A DNA stretch of 7,421 nucleotides from Bordetella parapertussis (GTDB lineage: Bacteria; Pseudomonadota; Gammaproteobacteria; Burkholderiales; SG8-41), in the NCBI GenBank assembly GCA_945863085.1, contig CAMBCD010000131.1:1-7421 (forward strand), written 5' to 3'. Shown here piece by piece: positions 1 to 7,016 of this stretch (position 1 is its first letter; each line of letters begins with the position of its first letter). The translations under genes and the position numbers were made by a program. The notes beneath the pieces were generated by a model. It had not been told where the DNA came from. It searched no databases and saw only the letters and a list, made by a program, of their open reading frames with translations.

Positions 1-279
1 GCCCACCGCATCCATTACGACATCGACTACTGCCGCGATGTCGAAGGTTATCCGGGCCTGATCGTGCACGGCCCGCTGCAGACCACGCTGTTATTGGACC
101 TCTGCCGCCGCAGCGACCCGCGCCCGGTGCGCACGCTGGACTACCGCGCCACGCATCCGGTGTTTCACCAGGAAACCTTCAGCGTCAATGGCCAGCCGTC
201 GGCCGACGGCAAATCCGCCGAACTGTGGACCGCGAACGCCGCGGGCTGTTACGCGATGCGTGGCACCGCGACGTTCTGA
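1..279 (+). CDS. HTD2/MaoC-like hot-dog acyl-CoA dehydratase, C-terminal part (5' truncated by window)
   Basis: The frame is open from base 1 to the TGA at 277-279, giving the last 92 residues of a protein whose start lies outside the window. The opening residues AHRIHYDIDY, followed by a VEGYPGLIVHGPL segment, match the conserved C-terminal hot-dog half of the FAS1-like dehydratase/HTD2 family (COG3777: mesaconyl-C4-CoA hydratase and 3-hydroxyacyl-thioester dehydratase relatives). His5 of the fragment sits where the catalytic histidine of the hydratase-2 motif falls, and the VHGPL helix start is typical of the hot-dog fold. Members hydrate or dehydrate enoyl- or hydroxyacyl-CoA thioesters in the cytoplasm, often within CoA-ester catabolic operons. 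The true substrate cannot be told from this fragment. The gene converges with the ammonium transporter gene downstream. A generic MaoC dehydratase is the main alternative. Confidence 0.75.
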   Translation, partial: AHRIHYDIDYCRDVEGYPGLIVHGPLQTTLLLDLCRRSDPRPVRTLDYRATHPVFHQETFSVNGQPSADGKSAELWTANAAGCYAMRGTATF

Positions 280-290
280 TCTACTAAATT

Positions 291-403
291 CGTCACCCCG
301 GCGAACGCCGGGGTCCAGAAATGCAGCATCGAAACCGCGGATGCCTGACTGGATTCCGGCTTGCCCCCCAAGGGGACTTCCTTCGGGGCGCGCTGGAATG
401 ACG
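291..403. repeat. Palindromic dispersed-repeat (REP-like) unit between convergent genes
   Basis: The unit starts with CGTCA (291-295) and ends with its complement TGACG (399-403). Inside it lies a perfect 8-bp stem, CCCCGGCG-AA-CGCCGGGG (296-313). A second half follows, opening at CTGGATTCCGGC (349-360) and closing at CTGGAATGACG (393-403). Between these is an extra CCCC/GGGG segment (363-388). This head-to-tail arrangement of 'GTCA-CCCCGGCG...GGTCCAG' and 'CTGGATTCCGG...GGAATGAC' is the familiar form of dispersed intergenic palindromes in proteobacterial genomes. Its place between two convergent genes is also typical. It may act as a bidirectional transcription barrier or mRNA 3' stabiliser, but no T-tract follows the hairpin, so it is not a classical intrinsic terminator. 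Copy number elsewhere in the genome is unknown. Confidence 0.7.
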
Positions 404-412
404 TAATGGGAA

Positions 413-1615
413 TTACCAGCCCGAATCGTTCTCCGAAGTCGCACCAATCTTGTGGATCGACAGATCGGAGCCGTTGAATTCCTGCTCACGATCCAGCCGG
501 ATGCCGACTATGGCTTTCAGCGCACCGTAAACAACAAAACCGCCAACCAGCGCAATCACCACGCCCAGCCCGGTGCCGATCAGCTGCGCGGTCAGGCTGA
601 CTCCACCCAAACCGCCCAGCGCCTTCGACCCGAAAATGCCGCAGGCGATGCCGCCCCATACGCCGCACAGCCCGTGCAGCGGCCACACGCCGAGCACATC
701 GTCGATTTTCAGTTTGTTCTGCGTCAGCGTGAACATGTAGACAAACAGTGCACCCGCAACACCGCCGGTGGCCAGTGCGCCTGCGGGATGCATCACGTCG
801 GAACCAGCACAGACCGCGACCAGTCCGGCCAGCGGTCCGTTGTGGACAAAACCCGGATCATTGCGACCGACGATCAGTGCCGCGACAATGCCACCGGCCA
901 TCGCCATCAGCGAATTAACCGCGACCAGACCGGAAATCTTGTCGATGGTCTGCGCCGACATCACGTTGAAACCGAACCAGCCGACGGTCAGGATCCACGC
1001 GCCCAGCGCAAGAAAGGGAATGCTCGACGGCGGCTGCGCGGCGACGCCGCCCTCTTTCGGATAACGGCCGATGCGTGGTCCGAGCAGGATCACCGCGGCC
1101 AGCGCCAGCCAGCCGCCCACCGCGTGCACCACCACCGAACCGGCGAAGTCATGGAAGGGGGAGCCTGCGACCGACTCGATCCATGCCTGCACGCCGTAGC
1201 GGTTATTCCACGCAATGCCTTCAAAAAACGGGTAGATCAGGCCGACGATGACCGCCGTTGCCGCCAGCTGCGGATAAAACCTTGCACGTTCGGCAATGCC
1301 GCCGGAAATGATCGCCGGCACCGCCGCGGCAAAGGTCAGCAGGAAAAAGAACTTGGTGACTTCAAAGCCGCTTTTCTGCGTCAGCTGTTCGGCGCCGACC
1401 ATGAACGACACGCCATAGGCCACGCCGTAACCGACGAAAAAATAAACAATGGTTGATACCGCGAAGTCGGTCAGGATCTTGACCAGCGCATTGACCTGGT
1501 TTTTGCGGCGCACCGTGCCGACTTCCAGAAACGCAAAGCCGGAATGCATCGCCAGCACCATGATGGCGCCAAGCAGGATGAACAAGGTGTCGGTGCTGAT
1601 TTTTACGGCTTCCAT
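413..1615 (-). CDS. amt: Ammonium transporter (Amt/MEP/Rh family)
   Basis: A 400-residue integral inner-membrane channel for NH4+/NH3 with about 11 hydrophobic segments. The family signature DFAGSVVVHAVGG lies at residues 156-168. It contains the conserved Asp156 and the first pore histidine, His164; the second twin histidine is His314 in WPLHGLCGVWGG. The phenylalanine gate matches Phe95 (LTFAA) and Phe216 (WFGFN), and Trp136 sits at the outer recruitment site. The cytoplasmic tail (about 370-400, GIRLDREQEF...) keeps the region that contacts GlnK/PII in relatives. There is no separate signal peptide: the first membrane helix begins around residue 10, as in many short bacterial Amt proteins. 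The ATG at 1615 has an excellent Shine-Dalgarno sequence 3 bases upstream. The gene is a single unit with no glnK visible next to it. It is divergent from the GspE-type gene, and its upstream region carries nitrogen-control sites. Confidence 0.97.
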   Translation of the reverse strand: MEAVKISTDTLFILLGAIMVLAMHSGFAFLEVGTVRRKNQVNALVKILTDFAVSTIVYFFVGYGVAYGVSFMVGAEQLTQKSGFEVTKFFFLLTFAAAVPAIISGGIAERARFYPQLAATAVIVGLIYPFFEGIAWNNRYGVQAWIESVAGSPFHDFAGSVVVHAVGGWLALAAVILLGPRIGRYPKEGGVAAQPPSSIPFLALGAWILTVGWFGFNVMSAQTIDKISGLVAVNSLMAMAGGIVAALIVGRNDPGFVHNGPLAGLVAVCAGSDVMHPAGALATGGVAGALFVYMFTLTQNKLKIDDVLGVWPLHGLCGVWGGIACGIFGSKALGGLGGVSLTAQLIGTGLGVVIALVGGFVVYGALKAIVGIRLDREQEFNGSDLSIHKIGATSENDSGW

Positions 1616-1618
1616 GGG

Positions 1619-1629
1619 TCTCCCCCCTT
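1619..1629 (-). promoter_or_regulatory. Strong Shine-Dalgarno sequence of amt
   Basis: Read on the minus strand, AAGGGGGGAGA is followed by CCC and the ATG at 1615. It is purine-rich and close to the ideal anti-16S complement, which fixes the amt start. Confidence 0.8.
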
Positions 1630-1650
1630 GAAAATTAACCCGGAACTACA

Positions 1651-1667
1651 AAGCAATACTTGTTCCT
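1651..1667 (-). promoter_or_regulatory. Sigma-54 (-24/-12) promoter of amt
   Basis: The minus strand reads AGGAACAAGTATTGCTT. Against the consensus TGGCACG-N4-TTGCWW it keeps the GG of the -24 element, the A and C of CAC, the full TTGC of the -12 element and TT after it. GG and GC stand at exactly the required spacing. The predicted start point is near 1641, giving a leader of about 26 bases that holds the strong Shine-Dalgarno sequence. Sigma-54 control is well established for amtB/glnK genes in proteobacteria and fits the two NtrC-type boxes upstream. This was read by eye and not tested experimentally. Confidence 0.75.
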
Positions 1668-1676
1668 GATAACAAG
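1659..1676. repeat. Inverted repeat CTTGTT-N6-AACAAG over the -24 element
   Basis: A perfect 6-bp inverted repeat with a 6-bp spacer (CTTGTT 1659-1664, AACAAG 1671-1676). It overlaps the upstream half of the sigma-54 promoter of amt. It may be a repressor operator or a chance palindrome; no regulator can be named. Confidence 0.3.
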
Positions 1677-1694
1677 CTGTTGTTTTTATTAATA

Positions 1695-1719
1695 TTATGA
1701 TCGGACAGCCGCATCATAA
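1695..1719. promoter_or_regulatory. Candidate operator TTATGAT-N11-ATCATAA
   Basis: Perfect 7-bp arms (1695-1701 and 1713-1719) flank an 11-bp spacer. The spacer edges contain CGG and CCG, which can extend the dyad with a slight offset. A T-N11-A core with flanking dyad symmetry is the form of LysR-type regulator boxes. It lies between the amt sigma-54 promoter and the NtrC boxes, centred about 66 bases upstream of the predicted amt start point. Either divergent gene could be its target. The factor is unknown. Confidence 0.4.
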
Positions 1720-1720
1720 A

Positions 1721-1735
1721 GCACATAATTGGTGC
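1721..1735. promoter_or_regulatory. NtrC-binding box, promoter-proximal
   Basis: GCACATAATTGGTGC matches the enterobacterial NtrC consensus GCAC-N5-TGGTGC at every defined position. Its centre (1728) is about 87 bases upstream of the predicted sigma-54 start point of amt, which is a normal enhancer distance. Confidence 0.75.
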
Positions 1736-1748
1736 GAATGAGGAATAT

Positions 1749-1767
1749 CTGCACTTTATAAGTGCAG
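1749..1767. promoter_or_regulatory. NtrC-binding box, promoter-distal
   Basis: CTGCACTTTATAAGTGCAG is a perfect 8-bp dyad around TAT. Within it, GCAC-N7-GTGC (1751-1765) keeps the NtrC half-sites. Its centre (1758) is 30 bp from that of the proximal box, close to three helical turns, so two NtrC dimers would sit on the same face of the DNA, as at classical NtrC enhancers. Confidence 0.7.
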
Positions 1768-1859
1768 ATGAGAACTTGGGCCGGCCTTGCAGAGGAGCCT
1801 TTGCCACGGATCCGACACATCCCGGTAAATCATTGAAGAAATTGGTATATTCACCCTCC

Positions 1860-3683
<1,824 letters not shown>

Positions 3684-3691
3684 GCGGCGGC

Positions 3692-3709
3692 AGCAGGCCC
3701 CTGCCTGCT
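3692..3709. terminator. GC-rich hairpin between convergent genes (possible bidirectional terminator)
   Basis: A perfect 7-bp stem, AGCAGGC-CCCT-GCCTGCT, begins 8 bases after the GspE-type stop and overlaps the stop codon of the Ldh2 gene (3708-3710). No T-run follows on either strand, so intrinsic termination is only possible, not shown. It could instead act as a 3'-end stabiliser for both transcripts. Confidence 0.4.
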
Positions 3710-4760
3710 ACATCGCCGGCAACAGCTTCTCCAGCCCGGTTTCAGCCGCAATCCGCTTCAGATCGGCAATCGTGTCATCCGGAAATTGAATGCCCTGCGC
3801 ACGGTTGCGCGTGTTGTTGCGCGCCTCCATCTCGCCCGGATAAAACACCTCGTCAAAACCCTGGGCCAGCGGCACCGATTTCAGCTCGGTGACAAACTGC
3901 TCCATGCGTGTATTGAATGCGGCCAGCGGCTGCATCGCCTCGATGTTGATTGCCAGCATGAAATGGCCGCAGTTGCTTTTTTCCGCCGTTTTGTACGGGC
4001 TGTGCACCGCCGACAGGAAACCGCTGCCGGTCAGCACGCCGGACATCATGTCGACCATCGCCGCAATCGCGTAACCCTTGTGCTCGGCCATCGGCAGGAT
4101 GATGCCGTCGATGGCTTCCTGCGGATCGGTGGTCGGCACGCCGTCGTTATTGATCGCCCAGCCCAGCGGGATTTTCTGGCGCTTGTTGCGCGCAAGGTAA
4201 ATTTTTCCGCGCGCGACGCCGGTGTTCGCCATGTCGACGACGAAGGGCGCGTGTTTGCCTGCCGGCGCCGCAATCGACCAGGGATTGGTGCCAACGATTT
4301 TTTTGCGTCCGCCCCAGGGGGCCATCGCCGGCCCGCCATTGGAGGTCAGCATCATCACGCAGCCTTCGCGTGCACCCATCAGCGTGTAATACATGCAGGT
4401 GCCGAAATGGTTGGACATGCGCACGCCGACCGCGCCGATGCCGTGTTGTTTCGCGCGCTTGATCGCCTCTTCCGCCGCCAGTTTCGCCAGCACATGGCCG
4501 ACGCCGTCATGGCCGTCAATCACCGCCATCGCACCGCCGTCGATGACGAATTCCGGCTGTGTCACCGGGTTCATCACCTTGTTGCGCAGGCGATCGAGAT
4601 ACCAGCCGAGGCGCAACACGCCGTGGGACTGGTGGCCCCACAAATCGGCCTGCACCAGCGTGTCGGCAACCAGCCGCGCATCCGCTTCGGGTACACCCTG
4701 CCCGGTATAGACGGCGGTGGCGAATTCGATCAGTTTTGCGGAATCTACCGGTGCAGCCAT
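3708..4760 (-). CDS. Ldh2-family malate/L-lactate-type NAD(P)-dependent dehydrogenase
   Basis: A 350-residue cytoplasmic oxidoreductase of the Ldh2/MDH2 family (YlbC/AllD/ComC type). This fold is unrelated to classical lactate and malate dehydrogenases. Visible family motifs are GHQSHGVLRL (42-51), SNHFG (116-120) with the conserved His118, and APWGG (147-151). Also present are GTNPWSIAAP (157-166), the downstream VDMANT and GWAINNDGVPTTDP segments, and HKGYAIAAMVDMMSGVLTG near the C-terminal third. The family reduces or oxidises 2-keto/2-hydroxy acids such as malate, lactate, sulfolactate, ureidoglycolate or delta-1-piperideine-2-carboxylate; the substrate here cannot be read off. The ATG at 4760 is chosen because homology begins there and AAAGG precedes it by 5 bases. 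The frame runs open to 4964, but that extension overlaps the GNAT gene and does not look protein-like. It lies 49 bp after the GNAT gene on the same strand. Confidence 0.93.
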   Translation of the reverse strand: MAAPVDSAKLIEFATAVYTGQGVPEADARLVADTLVQADLWGHQSHGVLRLGWYLDRLRNKVMNPVTQPEFVIDGGAMAVIDGHDGVGHVLAKLAAEEAIKRAKQHGIGAVGVRMSNHFGTCMYYTLMGAREGCVMMLTSNGGPAMAPWGGRKKIVGTNPWSIAAPAGKHAPFVVDMANTGVARGKIYLARNKRQKIPLGWAINNDGVPTTDPQEAIDGIILPMAEHKGYAIAAMVDMMSGVLTGSGFLSAVHSPYKTAEKSNCGHFMLAINIEAMQPLAAFNTRMEQFVTELKSVPLAQGFDEVFYPGEMEARNNTRNRAQGIQFPDDTIADLKRIAAETGLEKLLPAM

Positions 4761-4809
4761 GGGATACCTTTCTGTGTCCGGGTTTGAACTGCAGGTCAGG
4801 AACAGCAGC

Positions 4810-5274
4810 TTACAGCGCCAGCTCCAGACAAGTGCTGTTGATGGGCGCATTGTTGTAATACGGCGCACAGCGCACAAAACCCAGGCCGTAATAAATCCGC
4901 ATCGCCGCGACCATCTGCGGCAGCGTGTCCAGCACCATGCTGCTGTAACCTGCCCTGCGTGCAAAGCTTATGACCCGCTCCGCCAGCACACGCCCGCCGC
5001 CGCTGCCGCGGCAGAATTCGCGCAAATACAAACGTTTCATTTCGCAGCGCCCTGCCTCCAGTGGTCGCAGGCCGACACAACCGGCCACCGCCCCATCGAC
5101 ACGCGCCAGCAGCAGCGTGCCGGCAGGCGGCGCATAGGCGCCGGGCAGCCCTTCGAGTTCGGATTCGAAATCCTGGAAACACAGGCTGAAATTGAGCGTC
5201 CCCGCGTATTCGAGGAACAGGTCGCGCACCGCGTCGAGGTCAGGGCCGGGCGCCGTAACGGTGATGATGTCCAT
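4810..5274 (-). CDS. GNAT-family N-acetyltransferase
   Basis: A 154-residue acetyl-CoA-dependent acyltransferase of the GNAT superfamily. Beta strands with LLLARVDGAVAGCVGLRPL (54-72) precede a CEMKRLYLREFCRG segment (77-90). This leads into the acetyl-CoA pyrophosphate loop R-G-S-G-G-G at 89-94, a good match to the family motif (Q/R)xxGx(G/A). The closing AMRIYYGLGFVRC (124-136) is the usual C-terminal strand pair of small-molecule or protein acetyltransferases. The acceptor substrate is unknown. ATG 5274 is only 8 bp past the stop of the VWA gene, with little Shine-Dalgarno signal (GGCGG), suggesting translational coupling. The same frame remains open to 5634, but that stretch lies fully inside the VWA gene and is low-complexity shadow sequence, so it is excluded. 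Confidence 0.9.
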   Translation of the reverse strand: MDIITVTAPGPDLDAVRDLFLEYAGTLNFSLCFQDFESELEGLPGAYAPPAGTLLLARVDGAVAGCVGLRPLEAGRCEMKRLYLREFCRGSGGGRVLAERVISFARRAGYSSMVLDTLPQMVAAMRIYYGLGFVRCAPYYNNAPINSTCLELAL

Positions 5275-5282
5275 GCCGCCGC

Positions 5283-6464
5283 TTACTGCGCGCGGGTCAG
5301 CAGCCGCATGCCGCGATCCAGGCCATCGATGGTCAGCGGGAACATGCGGTTGCCCATCAACTGGCGGGTGATGCTGATCGACTCGTGATAATTCCACACC
5401 GCTTCCGGCTGCGGGTTGAGCCAGATGGCCTGCGAATACACCTGCAGCGCACGCTGCAGCCACACCGCCCCCGCCTCCTCGTTGCTGTGCTCGACGCTGC
5501 CGCCGGGATAGGTGATCTCGTACGGGCTCATCGTGGCGTCGCCGACGATGATCAGCTTGTAGTCGTGCGGATAGGTGTGCAGCACATCCCAGGTCGCCAT
5601 GCGTTCGGTGGCGCGGCGCCGGTTGTCCTTCCACACCCGCTCGTAGAGGAAATTGTGGAAATAGAAATACTCGAGATGCTTGAATTCGGTGCGCGTCGCT
5701 GAAAACAGCTGCTCGCAGACGCGGATGTGGTCGTCCATCGAACCGCCGATGTCGAGGAACAGCAACACCTTCACCGCGTTGTGCCGCTCCGGCACCATTT
5801 TGAGATCCAGCCAGCCGGCGTTTTTCGCCGTCGAGCGGATGGTGTCTTCCATGTCCAGCTCTTCCGGCGCCCCGGTGCGCGCGAATTTGCGCAGCTTGCG
5901 CAGCGCCACCTTGATGTTGCGCGTGCCCAGTTCCACCGTGTCATCGAGGTTCTTGAACTCGCGCTGGTCCCAGACTTTCACCGCGCGGCGGTTGCGCGAC
6001 TCATGCTGGCCGATGCGGATGCCCTCGGGGTTGTAACCATAGGCGCCGAAGGGACTGGTGCCTCCCGTGCCTATCCACTTGCTGCCGCCCTGGTGCCGCC
6101 CCTTTTGTTCCTCGAGGCGTTTTTTCAGGGTTTCCATCAGCTTCTCCCAGCCGCCCAGCGACTGGATCAGTTTTTTCTCTTCGTCGGTCAGGTTTTTTTC
6201 AACCAGCTTGCGCAGCCAGCCCTCGGGAATCACCGCGGCAGCCGCGTCGATGCCGACCACACCCTTGAAATAGGCGGCGAACACCAGGTCGTAACGATCA
6301 AAGAATTTTTCATCCTTGACCAGGCAGGTGCGGGCCAGATGGTAAAAATCCTCGACACTGCCGAATGCGACCTGCTTCTCCAGCGCCTCGATCAGGATCA
6401 GGAATTCCTTGATCGATGCCGGCACGCCGCCCTGGCGCAGCTTGAGGAAAAACTCGATCAGCAC
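5283..6464 (-). CDS. CoxE-like VWA-domain protein (partner of MoxR AAA+ ATPase)
   Basis: A 393-residue cytoplasmic protein of the COG3825/VWA_CoxE family. The N-terminal helical part is followed by a conserved linker (about 133-220, including SPFGAYGYNPEGIRIG and WDQREFKNLDD). The von Willebrand A domain starts at about 230. Its metal site reads D238-I-G-G-S242, so the usual DxSxS has glycine in place of the middle serine; Thr259 in ATRTEF and Asp309 in VGDATMSP are further metal-site candidates. Such proteins pair with MoxR ATPases to remodel or metallate client enzymes, the model case being CoxD/CoxE in CO dehydrogenase maturation. The client here is unknown. The start is GTG at 6464 with AAAAGG seven bases upstream; that Shine-Dalgarno sequence lies in the end of a flanking repeat. 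The stop at 5283-5285 nearly abuts the GNAT gene. Confidence 0.92.
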   Translation of the reverse strand: MLIEFFLKLRQGGVPASIKEFLILIEALEKQVAFGSVEDFYHLARTCLVKDEKFFDRYDLVFAAYFKGVVGIDAAAAVIPEGWLRKLVEKNLTDEEKKLIQSLGGWEKLMETLKKRLEEQKGRHQGGSKWIGTGGTSPFGAYGYNPEGIRIGQHESRNRRAVKVWDQREFKNLDDTVELGTRNIKVALRKLRKFARTGAPEELDMEDTIRSTAKNAGWLDLKMVPERHNAVKVLLFLDIGGSMDDHIRVCEQLFSATRTEFKHLEYFYFHNFLYERVWKDNRRRATERMATWDVLHTYPHDYKLIIVGDATMSPYEITYPGGSVEHSNEEAGAVWLQRALQVYSQAIWLNPQPEAVWNYHESISITRQLMGNRMFPLTIDGLDRGMRLLTRAQ

Positions 6465-6467
6465 AGA

Positions 6468-6507
6468 AAAACCTTTTCACCGCCAAGACGCCAAGACCGC
6501 CAAGAAG
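6468..6507 (-). repeat. Left inverted repeat of the GxxExxY cassette
   Basis: On the plus strand this block contains CGCCAAGACGCCAAGACCGC (6481-6500), i.e. CGCCAAG units at spacings of 8 and 9 bases. It is the reverse complement of the right block with one mismatch over 6479-6507. Its outer edge (6468-6478) supplies the AAAAGG ribosome-binding sequence of the VWA gene. Confidence 0.8.
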
Positions 6508-6534
6508 TACAAAAACAAAATAATAATTTCATAT

Positions 6535-6921
6535 TCAGGTCAGCACTATGCGTTGAATGCCATCTTTCAATAGGCGTTCGTTGAAATTAATGAGTAGCGC
6601 GAGCGCACTACCCCTCGCCTTGAGATAAGAAATGACCTGCGCTTTGTGCGCCGGCAGGAGTTTCTCCACCGCTTTAAGCTCAACAATCATTACGCCTCCA
6701 ACCAGCAGATCTACTCTTCCCTCACCGACGGGGTGCCCCTTATACGACACGGCAACCGACTTCTGGCGTTCAAATTCAACATTGCGCAGGCGCAATTCCA
6801 CCGCAAGCGCCTCCTCATAAACATTCTCAATAAATCCCGGCCCCAGCTCACGATGCACCTCCATCGCAGCATCAACGACCACTCGCGCCAAATCATCCAG
6901 TAACTCGTCGGGCTCGCGCAT
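6535..6921 (-). CDS. GxxExxY protein (PD-(D/E)XK_3-like nuclease fold)
   Basis: A 128-residue protein, about the full usual length of the family. The eponymous motif is G29-F-I-E32-N-V-Y35, preceded by the conserved VHRELGPG (22-29). A PD-(D/E)XK-like core follows: Asp71 in GRVDLLV, then E81-L-K83 in VELKAV, with Gln95 in AHKAQVISYL (91-100) as the usual trailing conserved residue. The fold is that of Mg-dependent nucleases, but a biochemical role for GxxExxY proteins is not established to my knowledge. ATG 6921 has only a weak Shine-Dalgarno sequence (AGAG). The gene is visibly richer in A/T and less codon-biased than its neighbours and sits alone between long inverted repeats, which points to acquisition as a separate unit. 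It separates moxR from the VWA gene, with gaps of 95 and 70 bp. Confidence 0.9.
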   Translation of the reverse strand: MREPDELLDDLARVVVDAAMEVHRELGPGFIENVYEEALAVELRLRNVEFERQKSVAVSYKGHPVGEGRVDLLVGGVMIVELKAVEKLLPAHKAQVISYLKARGSALALLINFNERLLKDGIQRIVLT

Positions 6922-6931
6922 TTGATCTGCT

Positions 6932-7001
6932 CTTCTTGGCGTTCTTGGCGTCTTGGCGGTTAAAGCTTTGGCTCTTCGCGTCTTGGCGGTAAAAAGATTT
7001 T
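6932..7001 (+). repeat. Right inverted repeat block of the GxxExxY cassette (two core copies)
   Basis: The first copy (6932-6960) contains CTTGGCG at 6935, 6944 and 6952. After a 17-bp spacer (6961-6977), a second copy of the core GCGTCTTGGCGGT occupies 6978-6990 and runs into AAAAAGATTTT (6991-7001). The first copy pairs with 6479-6507 on the left, the second with 6468-6491. Confidence 0.8.
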
Positions 7002-7016
7002 GACCCTGAAGCTAAA

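Larger units (their letters stand above)
6468..7001. mobile_element. Putative GxxExxY cassette bounded by inverted repeats
   Basis: A unit of about 534 bp carrying one gene and bounded by inverted repeats made of CTTGGCGT-type units. The outer arms 6468-6491 and 6978-7001 match at 22 of 24 positions when one is reverse-complemented. The inner arms 6479-6507 and 6932-6960 match at 28 of 29. The left end has a single repeat block serving both pairings, while the right end has two copies of the core GCGTCTTGGCGGT. Without the unit, the moxR stop and the VWA start would be about 29 bp apart, as expected of a compact operon. No target duplication is obvious at the edges, and no transposase is encoded, so movement would depend on other factors. 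The mobility reading is inference; the repeats are directly visible. Confidence 0.5.

Noticed and set aside
452..1456. 334-residue open frame opposite amt
   Set aside because: It is fully antisense to the ammonium transporter, rich in Arg, His and Gln, and has no recognisable domain.
1729..1760. Sigma-70 promoter for the GspE-type gene (TTGGTG ... TTTATA)
   Set aside because: The spacing is about 20 bp, the elements fall inside the NtrC boxes and the match is poor; no convincing -35/-10 pair was found for this gene.
1801..1836. Tiny leader frame from TTG 1801 behind AGGAG
   Set aside because: Only 11 codons from a rare start, with no repeated codon or attenuator structure to support it.
3786..4787. 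333-residue open frame opposite the Ldh2 gene
   Set aside because: It is antisense to a well-supported enzyme gene and its composition is that of a reverse-frame shadow.
4761..4964. 68-residue N-terminal extension of the Ldh2 frame
   Set aside because: It would run into the GNAT gene and is rich in Trp, Arg and Cys with no family similarity. ATG 4760 has its own AAAGG site.
5275..5634. Long N-terminal extension of the GNAT frame
   Set aside because: It overlaps the conserved VWA gene in another frame and has low-complexity Arg/Gly/Ala sequence. GNAT homology begins at the ATG at 5274.
6479..6507. CGCCAAG tandem units considered as a CRISPR array
   Set aside because: Units of 8 to 9 bases directly abut with no spacers, and the blocks occur as an inverted pair, so this is a repeat end and not a CRISPR array.
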